From CAWBOV01 sp963790525 (GTDB lineage: Bacteria; Actinomycetota; Actinomycetes; Mycobacteriales; Jatrophihabitantaceae): a DNA stretch of 64,000 bases. Below are positions 17,838-27,267 of the stretch, piece by piece. Position 1 is the first letter of the stretch; each line of letters begins with the position of its first letter. The stretch is taken from NCBI GenBank assembly GCA_963790525.1, contig CAWBOV010000003.1:124001-188000 (forward strand), in the 5' to 3' direction. Position numbers and translations under genes: made by a program. The notes under the pieces were generated by a model. That model saw nothing but the letters and a program-made list of their open reading frames with translations. It was not told the origin of the DNA and ran no database searches.

Positions 17838-18497
17838 ATGACCACCCCTGCACCCGGTGACCCGGGGACCGAGCTGTTCACGACACACCTCGCGGCTCCG
17901 GCCGATCCCGATCCCGATCCCGATCCCGATCCCGATCCCGAGGACGTCTACGACCTCGACGAACCCGATGACGAGTTCCTGCCCCACCGGCGCCAGCGCC
18001 TCGGCCGCTCCACGGCGATCCTGGCCGCTGTCCTGGTCGCAGCGGTCGGGTTCTTCGGCGGCGTGTACGTGCAGAAGCACCACGGATCGACCTCGACCGC
18101 GAGTGGCACGTCCGCCTTCGCGGCGGCGGCCCGCAGAGGTGCGTTCGGGGAGGGCGGAGCCGGCTTCGGCGGCGCGCTGCCCGGCGGCCTCGGCGGCACC
18201 GGAACCGGGACGACCGGCACCGGAACCGGGACGACCGGCACCGGAGGCACGGGGACGGGCACGGGCACCGGAACGACTGCGGTTCCGGCCGTGATCGGCA
18301 CCGTCTCGTCGCTGTCCGGCTCCACGCTCGTGGTCAAGAACCTGGGCGGGCGGTCGATCACCGTCCACCTCGCGTCCACCACCACCGTCACGCTCCCGTT
18401 CTCCACGCCGGCACTGAAAGCCGGTCTCACCGTCTCGATATCGGGCACCACCCGGTCCGACGGATCGGTCACCGCGACCGCGGTCGTGTCCCGTTGA
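17838..18497 (+). CDS. Single-span membrane protein with Asp-Pro repeats and OB-like extracellular domain
   Basis: A 219-residue protein. The N-terminus carries a run of Asp-Pro dipeptides encoded by six-base repeats (about 17903-17940), followed by an acidic region, one membrane span (about 53-73) and a Gly/Thr-rich extracellular linker made of GTGTGTT-like repeats. The C-terminal 75 residues (VIGTVSSLSGSTLVVKNLGG...VTVSISGTTRSDGSVTATAV) resemble the small beta-barrel of DUF5666-type proteins. It is six bases downstream of the permease and probably part of the efflux operon. Repeat DNA makes length variation between strains likely. Role unknown. Confidence 0.7.
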   Translation: MTTPAPGDPGTELFTTHLAAPADPDPDPDPDPDPEDVYDLDEPDDEFLPHRRQRLGRSTAILAAVLVAAVGFFGGVYVQKHHGSTSTASGTSAFAAAARRGAFGEGGAGFGGALPGGLGGTGTGTTGTGTGTTGTGGTGTGTGTGTTAVPAVIGTVSSLSGSTLVVKNLGGRSITVHLASTTTVTLPFSTPALKAGLTVSISGTTRSDGSVTATAVVSR

Positions 18498-18520
18498 TGT
18501 CTCTCGGAAAGGAACACTCG

Positions 18521-18991
18521 ATGAACGACGTGCAGCGAGCCGTACTCGGCTGCGGTCTGGTCGTGATCTGCGGCGGGGGCCTCGTCGCCTGTGGTGGCAG
18601 CAGCAAGAGCAGCACGACGTCGGCGACGACCTCGGCCACCGCGGCTGCCGGATCGGGCACCGCCGATGCCGGGCGCGGCTTCGGTGGGCAGTTCGACTCG
18701 CCCGCTATCCAGACCTGCCTGAAGGCGGCGGGCATCACCATTCCGACCCGGGCCGCGGGCGCGGTCCCGTCCGGCTCGTTCACCCGCCCGTCGGGGACGT
18801 TCACGCGGCCGTCGGGCGGGTTCACCGGCCCGCGCCCGAGCGGATCCTTCCCCGGCCGGGGCGGCTTCGGCGGCAACAGCGCGGAGGCGACGAAGATCCA
18901 GCAGGCGCTGAAGGCGTGTGGCATCACGCTGCCGACCGGACGCCGGTCCGGCACGCCCGCTCCGACGGCCACACCGAGCGGCACCGGCTGA
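18521..18991 (+). CDS. Small exported lipoprotein of the efflux operon
   Basis: A 156-residue protein with a lipoprotein signal peptide: hydrophobic core then GLVAC, with Cys as the lipidation site at about residue 24. The mature part has Ser/Thr- and Gly/Pro/Phe-rich low-complexity repeats (SGSFTRPSGTFTRPSGGF) between two copies of a short motif, IQTCLKAAGITIPT and IQQALKACGITLPT. The start ATG at 18521 has GGAAAGGA nine bases upstream. Position suggests a surface partner or sensor for the exporter. Not recognised as a named family. Confidence 0.7.
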   Translation: MNDVQRAVLGCGLVVICGGGLVACGGSSKSSTTSATTSATAAAGSGTADAGRGFGGQFDSPAIQTCLKAAGITIPTRAAGAVPSGSFTRPSGTFTRPSGGFTGPRPSGSFPGRGGFGGNSAEATKIQQALKACGITLPTGRRSGTPAPTATPSGTG

Positions 18992-19062
18992 CCCTGACCT
19001 GAGCCGGCCCGTCCGCGCCCACCGCGTCTCGGGTGCGGGCGCGGTCTGGCAGGCTGACCGCC

Positions 19063-19851
19063 ATGGCGAGCGCGCAGCCCGGTTCCGGGTGGCCGGGTGA
19101 TCCCGCCACGGCGTCAACTCCCGTCGCCGGCGACCGCCGGTCCGTGGTGGAGGTGGCTCAGTCCGCCACTGATCTGGCGACGGTGGATGCCCGGGTCTCG
19201 GTGTGCCGCGCCTGCCCGCGCCTGGTCCAGTGGCGCGAGGAGGTGGCCGTCACGAAGCGGCGCGCCTACTCCGACGAGCCGTACTGGGGGCGCCCCGTTC
19301 CCGGCTTCGGCTCCTCGACACCGGCGATCCTCGTGGTCGGGCTGGCCCCGGCCGCGCACGGTGCCAACCGCACGGGCCGCAACTTCACCGGCGACCGGTC
19401 CGGCGACTGGCTCTACGCGGCGCTCCACCGCGCCGGCCTGGCGTCCTCGCCCGTGAGCGTCCGCGCCGACGACGGGCTCACACTGGCGCGGACCCGCGTC
19501 GTCGCCGCCGTCCGCTGTGCGCCGCCGGCGAACAAGCCCACCCCGGTCGAGCGCGACACGTGCGCGCCGTGGCTGGCCCGGGAGATCGAGCTGGTCCTGC
19601 CCACCGTGCGCGCGATCGTCGTGCTCGGCGGGTTCGGCTGGGCGGCGCTGTGGCCGGTGCTGCGGGCCTCTGCGGTAGCGGTGCCCGATCGGATCCCGGC
19701 CTTCGGGCACGGCGTCGAGGTCGCGCTGCCCTCCGGCGTGGTCGTGCTGGGGTGCTACCACGTGAGCCAGCAGAACACCTTCACCGGCCGGCTCACGGTG
19801 CCCATGCTCGACGCGGTGTTCGCCCGTGCCGTCGCACTGGCCGAAGGCTGA
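19063..19851 (+). CDS. Family 5 uracil-DNA glycosylase (UdgB type)
   Basis: Removes uracil and related deaminated bases from DNA. The 262-residue protein has the family 5 motifs: GLAPAAHGANRTGRNFTGD (motif A) and CYHVSQQNTFTGRLT (motif B), plus cysteines (CRACPRL near 47-53, C about 155 and 172) that fit the four-cysteine iron-sulfur cluster of families 4 and 5. The ATG at 19063 was chosen over a start ten codons upstream; both are possible. It stands alone before a tRNA gene. Confidence 0.9.
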   Translation: MASAQPGSGWPGDPATASTPVAGDRRSVVEVAQSATDLATVDARVSVCRACPRLVQWREEVAVTKRRAYSDEPYWGRPVPGFGSSTPAILVVGLAPAAHGANRTGRNFTGDRSGDWLYAALHRAGLASSPVSVRADDGLTLARTRVVAAVRCAPPANKPTPVERDTCAPWLAREIELVLPTVRAIVVLGGFGWAALWPVLRASAVAVPDRIPAFGHGVEVALPSGVVVLGCYHVSQQNTFTGRLTVPMLDAVFARAVALAEG

Positions 19852-19902
19852 GGCAGACTGGGCGGCGGTTCTCCGAGAGTGACGACTGCGCAGAGGTACT
19901 TC

Positions 19903-19976
19903 GCCCCCGTGGCCCAATTGGCAGAGGCAGCGGACTTAAAATCCGCCCAGTGTCGGTTCGAACCCGACCGGGGGTA
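19903..19976 (+). tRNA. tRNA with UAA anticodon (Leu by anticodon) but class I shape
   Basis: A full cloverleaf can be drawn: acceptor GCCCCCG/CGGGGGT, D stem GCC/GGC, anticodon stem GCGGA/TCCGC around loop CTTAAAA (anticodon TAA, positions 34-36), variable loop of only five bases (CCAGT), and T arm GTCGG-TTCGAAC-CCGAC, then discriminator A. CCA is not encoded. The anticodon reads the rare Leu codon UUA, yet bacterial Leu tRNAs normally have a long variable arm, which is missing. A73 agrees with leucine identity. Confidence 0.85.
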
Positions 19977-20107
19977 CTCCGGCCCACGGGCGGCGTGGAC
20001 GGAACTGTGACGCGATGTCGCGCGTTGGACGGAGTGAACAGGGCACGTCCCTGACGTACCACTGGCACCATGAGCACGTCATGCGCACCACGAAGAGGAG
20101 AGGCCCG

Positions 20108-20962
20108 ATGGGCAACCCGGTTCTGACCAAGTTCGACACCATGGCCAACAAGGCACCGCGCCAGCAGTACCCGGCCGCGCCGAGCGCCGAGGAACTGCAG
20201 GGCATGTACAACCAGCCCAGCTACGGCCCGCCCGGCGCCCCGCCCTCCGGCCCCTTCGGAGGTGGCGGCGGTGGCGGCGGCAACGGTGGCGCGCCCAGCC
20301 GGTACATGACGCTGGACGATGTCGTCGTCCGCACCGGCGCCATGCTCGCGGTCATCCTGGTCGCCGGTGGCATCACCTGGCAGCTGGCCCCCTTGGGCAC
20401 CGGCGCCGGTGGCATCGTCGCGGTCGGCCTGATCGGCGGGCTCGCGCTCGGGCTGTACATGTCCTTCACGATGAAGGCCACCGCCGTCACCGCGCTCGCG
20501 TACTCCGCTTTCGAGGGCGTCCTGCTCGGCGGCGTCAGCCGGGCGTTCGAGGACCGCTACCCCGGCATCGTCATCCAGGCGCTCACCGGCACGCTGATGG
20601 TCGCCGCCGGCATGCTGGTGGTCTACAAGACCGGCGCCATCCGGGTGACGCCGAAGTTCACGCGGATGGTCATCGGCGCGACCATCGGCGTAGTCGGACT
20701 CATGGTCGTCAACCTGGTTGCCTCGCTGTTCACCAGCGGCGGCCTCGGCCTGCGTGACGGCGGCCCCATGGCCATCGTCTTCAGCCTCCTCTGCATCGGC
20801 ATCGCCGCGTTCAACCTGGTGCTCGACTTCGACATGATCGAGCAGGGAATCCGGCACGGCGTGGACCAGAAGTTCGCCTGGTACGCATCCTTTGGTCTCG
20901 TGGTCACCCTCGTGTGGCTCTACTTCGAGATCCTGCGCATGCTCGGATACATCAGGAACTGA
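20108..20962 (+). CDS. Bax inhibitor-1/YccA family membrane protein
   Basis: A 284-residue protein. A Pro/Gly-rich cytoplasmic N-terminus (about 1-62, with a run of eight Gly) is followed by seven hydrophobic segments. Conserved BI-1/YccA features include TLDDVVVRTGAMLAVIL, ALAYSAFEGVLLGGVSRAFE and the final VLDFDMIEQGIRHGVDQKFAWYASFGL. The start ATG at 20108 follows GAGGAGA. These proteins have been linked to proton/calcium leak and stress tolerance; the exact role in actinobacteria is unknown. It is monocistronic between a tRNA and yjbQ. Confidence 0.85.
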   Translation: MGNPVLTKFDTMANKAPRQQYPAAPSAEELQGMYNQPSYGPPGAPPSGPFGGGGGGGGNGGAPSRYMTLDDVVVRTGAMLAVILVAGGITWQLAPLGTGAGGIVAVGLIGGLALGLYMSFTMKATAVTALAYSAFEGVLLGGVSRAFEDRYPGIVIQALTGTLMVAAGMLVVYKTGAIRVTPKFTRMVIGATIGVVGLMVVNLVASLFTSGGLGLRDGGPMAIVFSLLCIGIAAFNLVLDFDMIEQGIRHGVDQKFAWYASFGLVVTLVWLYFEILRMLGYIRN

Positions 20963-21069
20963 CGTAGCCGGGCTGGTACACGGGCCGGCCATCGAAGCCG
21001 CGACAATGGCGTCGCAGCGGCGATGGTCGGCCTTCTCCGTCCTGCAGCAGCCGATCGCGAGGGGACGAC

Positions 21070-21471
21070 GTGGATTCCGAAGAGTGGAGCATCGACAACG
21101 GCAGGCGTTTCTCCACCGACCTGACCGACCGCGTGCGCGCGTTCTGCCACGGTCGCGGCGACGGGCTGGTGAACGTGTTCGTGCCGCACGCCACCGCCGG
21201 CCTGGCGGTGATGGAGACCGGCGCGGGCAGTGAGCCGGACCTGGAGTCGGCGCTGGAGGGACTGCTCCCCACGGAGGACCGGTACCGGCACCGGCACGGT
21301 TCCCCCGGGCACGGCCGGGACCACGTCCTGCCCGCGTTCCTCGCCCCGTCGGTGACCGTTCCGGTCCTCGCGGGCGAGCCCCAGCTGGGAATCTGGCAGA
21401 GCGTGGTCCTGATCGACACCAACGGCGACAACCCGCGCCGGAGCGTCCGGGCCAGTTTTCTCGCCGGTTAG
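21070..21471 (+). CDS. YjbQ family protein (secondary thiamine-phosphate synthase fold)
   Basis: A 133-residue protein with the complete YjbQ/UPF0047 pattern: GLVNVFVPHATAGLAVMETG, a charged middle, GHGRDHVLPAFLAPSVTVPV and GEPQLGIWQSVVLIDTNGD near the C-terminus. Histidines in the first and third motifs fit the known metal site. Family members show weak thiamine phosphate synthase activity; the main role is uncertain. Start is GTG. It is convergent with the thiolase gene on the other strand. Confidence 0.88.
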   Translation: MDSEEWSIDNGRRFSTDLTDRVRAFCHGRGDGLVNVFVPHATAGLAVMETGAGSEPDLESALEGLLPTEDRYRHRHGSPGHGRDHVLPAFLAPSVTVPVLAGEPQLGIWQSVVLIDTNGDNPRRSVRASFLAG

Positions 21472-21494
21472 CCTCCGGCGCCGCGGGGGCGCCG
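21463..21494. terminator. Candidate bidirectional terminator between convergent genes
   Basis: Two overlapping inverted repeats lie at the yjbQ stop: GCCGG/CCGGC (21463-21467 and 21475-21479), and CGGCGCC/GGCGCCG (21476-21482 and 21488-21494) with a five-base loop. There is no T tract, as is common for actinobacterial terminators. Position between two converging stops supports the call. Confidence 0.45.
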
Positions 21495-21496
21495 CG

Positions 21497-22720
21497 TCAG
21501 CTCAGCCGTTCGATGACGAGCGCCATGCCCTGGCCCCCGCCGACGCACATGGTCTCGAGGCCGAACTGCTTGTCCGCGTCCTGCAGGCCGTGGATCAGGG
21601 TCGTGGTGATGCGGGCGCCGGTGCATGCCGAACGGGTGGCCGACCGCGATCGCGCCGCCGTTGACGTTGAGGCGGTCCTCGTCCACGCCGAGCTCGCGGT
21701 AGGACGGGATCACCTGCGCGGCAAAGGCCTCGTTGATCTCGACCAGGTCGATGTCACCGATGGTCATGCCGGCCCGTCGCAGCGCCTGCCGTGACGCCTC
21801 GACCGGGCCGAGGCCCATGATCTCCGGCGACAGCCCCGTCACGCCGGTGGAGACGATGCGGGCCAGCGGGGTCAGGCCGAGCTCGCGCGCCTTGACGTCG
21901 CTCATGATCACGAGGGCGGCCGCGCCGTCGTTGAGGGGGCAGCAGTTGCCGGCCGTCACCGTTCCGTCCGGGCGGAAGACCGGCTTGAGCTGGGACACCG
22001 CCTCGTAGGTGACGCCCGCACGGGGGCCGTCATCGTCGGTGACGACGGTGCCGTCCGGCAGCGTGATCGGGGTGATGTCGCTTGGCCCAGAAGCCGTTCG
22101 CGATGGCTGCTCGGCCGGTTCTGGGACCGCACGCCGAAGTGGTCCATGTCCTCGCGGCTGACATCGCGGAGCAGGGCGACGTTCTCGGCCGTCTGGCCCA
22201 TGGCGATGTAGACGTCGGGCAGCGGCGCCGTCCTCGCGCGGGTCGTGCCAGTCGCTGGCGCCGGACTCTGCGAGGCCTTGATGGTGCGCGCCTCGGCGTC
22301 GGCGTACAGCGGGTTGTGGCTGTCCGGGGAGGCAGTCGGAGCTGCCCGTGACGAAGCGGGACACCGTCTCGACACCGGCGGAGACGAAACGTCACCCTCG
22401 CCGGCCTTGATCGCATGGAACGCCATCCGGGTGGTCTGCAGCGACGACGAGCAGTAGCGGTTGACCGTCGTGCCGGGCAGGAAGTCGTAGCCGAGCTGGA
22501 CGGCGACGGTGCGGGCCACGTTGAAGCCCTGCTCGCCGCCGGGCTGGCCGCAGCCGATATCAGGTCGTCGAGGTCGTGCGGATCGAGTTCCGGCACCTGG
22601 TCGAGCGCGGCACGGACCATCTGGGTGGCCAGGTCGTCCGGACGGATGCTGACCAGCGAGCCCCGGCCGGCCCGGCCGATCGGGCGAGCGGGCGGTGGCG
22701 ACGATGACGGCTTCGGGCAT
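21497..22720 (-). CDS. fadA: Acetyl-CoA C-acyltransferase (thiolase), several frameshifts
   Basis: A thiolase of about 400 residues spread over three frames. Recognisable parts, in order: MPEAVIVATARSP, a GQPGGEQGFN segment, the nucleophile cysteine in TVNRYCSSSLQTTRMAFHAI, a catalytic-histidine region (NVNGGAIAVGHPFG, with a shift) and the C-terminal MALVIERLS. It condenses or cleaves beta-ketoacyl-CoA in fatty-acid metabolism. The ATG at 22720 has GGAGG upstream. At least five indels are needed to join it. It corresponds in position to mycobacterial fadA3 (Rv1074c). Confidence 0.85.
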
Positions 22721-22992
22721 GTGGCGCTCCTCCAGTGGGATTGTCACAGCATGCCCCGGTGGGCGGTGAGCGGCCAGCTGCGTCCGGTGATCGGTGGCAC
22801 TCGGTGTCGCCGGGATGCGATCGGCTTCGAGGCCGCGTCGACTCCCGGCCGGGGTGCGGGCGGCGCAGCAGCCGGGCCCAGCGCCCGTGGCTGCCCCCGG
22901 TCGGAACCGCCGACCTGGGCCCGGCGCGACCTCGGTGCCGGGGTGGGTGGCGGCACGTGCCGCGGCCCGGGCGACCGGGCGCGCGCGCTGGG

Positions 22993-23827
22993 TCAGGAAC
23001 GGCCCGGCCGCCTCGGTCTCGGTTGACCAGGCCCGAGCGCGGCGGCGGCCGAGGGGAGCGACACCTCGATGGCCGCGGCATACCCGCGTGCGGACGGGTG
23101 GAACTCGTCGTCGCCGAACAGGTCGCGCTCCCGGGCGAAACGTGGGCCCAGGATGTTGCCCAGGGACACGGTCCGTCCGCCGGCCTCGACCACGGCGATG
23201 GTCTGCGCCGCGGCCAGGTTGCGCGAACGGCGCTGGGCCACGTAGCGCAGCGGCTGGGCGATGGGGCGGATCGTGCCGAGGTCCGGGACAGGTGCCGACG
23301 ACGACCTCGCAGCCGGTCTCGCGCAGCAGCAGTCACCGTGGCTCGCGCCAGCGCGCGGACCGCGGTGGCCGGGCGGATGCGGTGGGTGACGTCGTTGGCG
23401 CCGATCATGATGTAGGCCAGCGCGGGCCGGTGCGGGAACACCCGCGCGACCTGCTCGTGCAGGTCGGTCGACATCGCGCCGACCACGGCCACGCAGACGA
23501 TGTCGACCGGGCGGCGCGACCAGCGCGGACAGGCCCCGGGCCAGTACCGCGGCGGGGGTCTCCTCGGCGTCGAGCAGGCCGTAGCCCGCGGCCGAGGAGT
23601 CGCCCAGCACGGCGACCCGCAGCGGGATCGGCCCGGCTGCAGGTCCGGGCACGGCCCAGGTGCCGTCGGCCACCGGGGGCGGCGTCTCGGCCGGGCGGAT
23701 GCGTCGCCGGGCCAGCTTGGTCTCGCCGTAGATGACGCCGAACAGCGGCCGCGCTGATGGCGCCGAGCGAGCCACCGCCGAATGCGGCGGCCGTGGCGAT
23801 CCGGCGGGCCCGTGAAGCGCGTGACAC
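22993..23827 (-). CDS. SGNH/GDSL-type hydrolase, several frameshifts
   Basis: An esterase-fold protein of about 275 residues. It begins with a hydrophobic segment (SRASRARRIATAAAFGGGSLGAI). The SGNH blocks can be read across frames: the serine motif AVLGDSSAAGYG, AYIMIGANDVTH, and the final FGDDEFHPSARGYAAA with catalytic Asp/His. The GTG start at 23827 follows AAGGGGGA. About three indels break it. It is divergent from cbs, as is Rv1075c in mycobacteria. The 270 bases between its stop and the thiolase start hold nothing I recognise. Confidence 0.8.
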
Positions 23828-23914
23828 CCATCCCCCTTCCCGCGCTGTGCGCTCCGCTGGGCGCCGAGCGATGATGCGCCGACCGGGTCCCCTTTCGAGG
23901 CTAACCTCACCGCT

Positions 23915-25301
23915 ATGCGGTTTTACGAGTCCGTCGTCGATCTGATCGGTCACACCCCGCTGGTCCGGCTGCGCACCCTCACCGGCGACGCTGCCCGATG
24001 GACGCGCCCGCGCCGCTCCTGCTGGCCAAGGTGGAGTTCGTCAATCCCGGCGGTTCGGTCAAGGACCGGATCGCGGTGCGGATGATCGACGCGGCCGAGG
24101 CCTCGGGCGAATTGCGTCCGGGCGGCACGATCGTCGAGCCGACGTCGGGCAACACCGGGGTCGGGCTGGCCATCGTCGCCCAGCAGCGTGGCTACCACTG
24201 CATCTTCGTGTGCCCGGACAAGGTCAGCGCGGACAAGATCAACACCCTGCGCGCCTACGGGGCCGAGGTCGTCGTCTGCCCCACTGCGGTGCAGCCCGAG
24301 GACCCGCGCTCGTACTACAGCGTCAGCGACCGGTTGGCCCGCGAGACGCCCGGCGGGTGGAAACCCGACCAGTACGCCAACGTGAACAACCCCCGTTCGC
24401 ACTACGAGACGACCGGGCCCGAGGTGTGGGAGCAGACCGACGGACGGGTCACCCACTTCGTCGCCGGCATCGGTACGGGCGGCACGATCAGCGGCGTCGG
24501 GCGGTACCTCAAGGAGGTCTCGAACGGCGCGGTGCAGATCATCGGCGCCGACCCGGAAGGCTCGGTCTACTCCGGCGGCACGGGCGGCCCTACCTGGTCG
24601 AGGGGGTCGGCGAGGACTTCTGGCCGGACGACGTTCGACCGCACCGATCTGCGACGAGATCATCCCGATCAGCGACGCCCGCTCGTTCGAGGTGACGCGC
24701 ATGCTGGCCCGCCAGGAGGGCCTGCTGGTGGGCGGCTCGTGCGGAATGGCGGTGGCCGCGGCGCTCGAGCTGGTGCCGGCGGCTGGCCCCGACGGACGTG
24801 GTGGTCGTCCTGCTGCCCGACGGCGGCCGCGGCTACCTGTCCAAGATCTTCTCCGACACCTGGATGAGCGATTACGGCTTCCTGCAGTCCGACGCCGAGA
24901 TCACCGTCGGGCAGGTGCTGCGTGGCAAGTCGGGCGACACCCCGCAGCTCGTCCACGGCCACCCGAACGAGACGATCCGCGAGGCCATCGACATCCTGCG
25001 CGAGTACAGCGTCTCGCAGATGCCGGTGGTCAATGCCGAGCCGCCCGTCACCGCCGGCGAGGTCGTCGGGTCGGTGTCCGAGCGGGCGCTGCTCGACGCA
25101 TTGTTCGCCGGCACCGCGTCCCTGGCCGACGCGCTCGAACCACCACATGGCGGCGCCGCTGCCGATCATCGGCTCCGGGGAGCCTGTCTCCGCGGCGGTC
25201 GCACGCTGCTGGAGAACGCCGACGCGCTGCTCGTCCACATCGACGGCAAGCCGGCCGGCATCCTTACCCGGCAGGACGTGCTCGGCTATCTGACCCGGTG
25301 A
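23915..25301 (+). CDS. cbs: Cystathionine beta-synthase, several frameshifts
   Basis: PLP enzyme joining serine and homocysteine to cystathionine. It has an N-terminal catalytic domain (MRFYESVVDLIGHTPLVRL, PLP lysine in NPGGSVKDR, TSGNTGVGLA, GIGTGGTISG) and a C-terminal pair of CBS domains (about the last 120 residues, ending GKPAGILTRQDVLGYLTR) that in relatives bind adenosyl ligands. Full length is about 460 residues. Indels are needed near 23990, 24590, 24610, 24655, 24785, 25145 and 25205. The stop overlaps the GTG of the next gene. Together with metB at 30055 it belongs to transsulfuration. Confidence 0.92.
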
Positions 25302-25966
25302 AGGCCGTCCTGTTCGACCTGGACATGACCCTGGTCGATCACGTGAGCGCCGTGCACGCCGCGCTCTCGGCGTGGCTGCCCGAACGCGGTGTGACCGCCG
25401 GCCCCGATCGCAGCGCCCTGTGGCTCGAGCTGGAGGAGCTGCACTTCCCCTTCGCCGCCTCGGGGGAGATCACCGTCGGCGAGCACCGCCGGCGCCGCGC
25501 GCGGGACTTCTTCACCACCCTGGGCGTGCCCCTCGCGGAGGACGATCTCGACGCGGCCTTCGCCGGGTACCTGGTCCACTACGAGCGCTCCTGGGTGGCC
25601 TTCGACGACGCGCTGTCCACGCTGCGCGGGATCGTGGCGGCCGGCGTGCGCACCGCCGTGGTCACCAACGGGATGCTCGACCAGCAACGGCGCAAGGTCG
25701 CGGTGACCGGCCTCGCCGATGTCTGCGGCCCGGTCTTCGCCTCCGATGATCTCGGGCTGGCCAAACCCGACCCGGCGATGTTCGCCGAGGTCTGCCGCCG
25801 GCTGGGCGTCGCGCCGCACGACGCGACGATGGTGGGGGACAACTACGACCTGGACGTGCTGGGCGCCCGCGCCGCCGGGCTGCGGGGGATCCACCTCGAT
25901 CGGGGCGGGACGCATCGGGTCGACGACCCCGACCGCGTCACCACCCTGGCCGATCTGACCTACTGA
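25298..25966 (+). CDS. HAD superfamily phosphatase
   Basis: An intact 222-residue HAD hydrolase. Motif I is LFDLDMTLVDH, motif II VVTNG, motif III lysine in GLAKPDP, and motif IV MVGDNYDLDV; the helical cap lies between about residues 15 and 95. The GTG start overlaps the cbs stop by four bases. Similar enzymes dephosphorylate nucleotides, sugar phosphates or phosphoglycolate; the substrate is unclear. It is notable as an undamaged gene between heavily frameshifted neighbours. Confidence 0.87.
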   Translation: MKAVLFDLDMTLVDHVSAVHAALSAWLPERGVTAGPDRSALWLELEELHFPFAASGEITVGEHRRRRARDFFTTLGVPLAEDDLDAAFAGYLVHYERSWVAFDDALSTLRGIVAAGVRTAVVTNGMLDQQRRKVAVTGLADVCGPVFASDDLGLAKPDPAMFAEVCRRLGVAPHDATMVGDNYDLDVLGARAAGLRGIHLDRGGTHRVDDPDRVTTLADLTY

Positions 25967-26058
25967 CCGCCGGGCGGCGGCCACGGGTGTGTGGTGACCG
26001 CTGAGCCCGCGGCCCGGCCAGTTGGGTGGGCGGGCCGGGGACTGGGTACCGTCTGCCC

Positions 26059-27259
26059 ATGGCGTGTCGGGCCAGCGTGATGTGGGATGAGCGGTACCTC
26101 GGGTACGACTTCGGCGATCACCCGATGCACCCGGTGCGCCTGGACCTCACGATCCGGCTGGCCCGCGAACTCGGCGTCCTGGACCGGGTCACGCTGCGCC
26201 AGCCGGAGCCGGCCGACGAAGCCACCCTGCTGACCGCCCACACAGCCCGGGCTACCTGGCCGCGCTGCGCGAGGCGTCCGTCGATCCCGGTTTCGTCGGG
26301 CACGGTCTCGGCACGGCCGACAACCCGGTGTTCCCGCGGGATGTACGAGATGCGGGCGCGCTGATCGCCGGCGGCTCGGTCCTGGCCGCGGCGCAGGTCT
26401 GGCAGGGGCACGCGGACGCACGCCGTCAACATCGCCGGCGGCCTGCATCACGCGATGTGACGACACCGCGTCCGGGTTCTGCCTGCTCAACGACGTCGTC
26501 ATCGCCATCCGCTGGCTGCTGGCCAACGGCGCGAAACGGGTCGCCTACGTCGACGTCGACGTGCACCACGGCGACGGCGTGCAGGCCGCGTTCTGGGACG
26601 ACCCGCGGGTGCTGACCGTGAGCCTGCACCAGCATCCGGCCACGCTGTTCCCCGGCACCGGGCTGCCGTCCGAGCTCGGCGCGGGCGCGGCCGAGGGCAC
26701 GGCGGTCAACGTCGCGCTGCCGCCCGGCACCGACGACGAGGGCTGGCTGCGCGCGTTCGGCGCGGTCGTGCCGGGCGCCGTGCGCGCGTTCCAACCGGAC
26801 ATCCTGGTCAGCCAGTGCGGCTGCGACACCCACCACGACGACCCGCTGGCCGAGCTGGCCGCTCACCGTCGACGGCCAGGCTGCGGCGCTGTCCTGGATG
26901 CACGCGCTCGCCCACGAGTCGGCCGGCGGGCGGTGGGTGGCGTTCGGCGGCGGCGGGTACGGAGTGCTGCGGTGCGTGCCCCGCACGTGGACCAACCTGA
27001 TCGCCGAGGCGGCCGGCGCGCCCGGTGGATCCGTCCACCGCGATCCCGTCCGCGTGGACGGATGGCCTGCGGGCGCGGGGCATCACCGCCGCTCTGCCCG
27101 TCACGATGGGCGAGGGTTCCGTGCCGCTAAGGCCGGGACCGCCGACGGCCCACCTCCGTGGCATCCGGGCGGGGAGACCTGGCTGGACCGTTCGGTCGCC
27201 GCCACCCGGCGCGCGTCTTCCCCCTGCTGGGACTCGACCCCGACGATCCGCGAGACTGA
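26059..27259 (+). CDS. acuC: AcuC/histone-deacetylase family protein, several frameshifts
   Basis: A zinc deacetylase of about 390 residues. Pieces in order: VMWDERYLGYDFGDHPMHPVRL, a GGLHHAM active-site pair, SGFCLLNDVVIAIRWLL, the metal site VDVDVHHGDGVQAAFWDD, SLHQHPATLFPGTG, SQCGCDTHHDDPLAEL and GGGGYGV with the catalytic tyrosine. AcuC enzymes deacetylate acetyl-CoA synthetase and restore its activity. Five or more indels break the frame. It ends eight bases before a Pat-type acetyltransferase, so writer and eraser of lysine acetylation look co-transcribed. Confidence 0.88.
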
Positions 27260-27267
27260 CGCCGATC

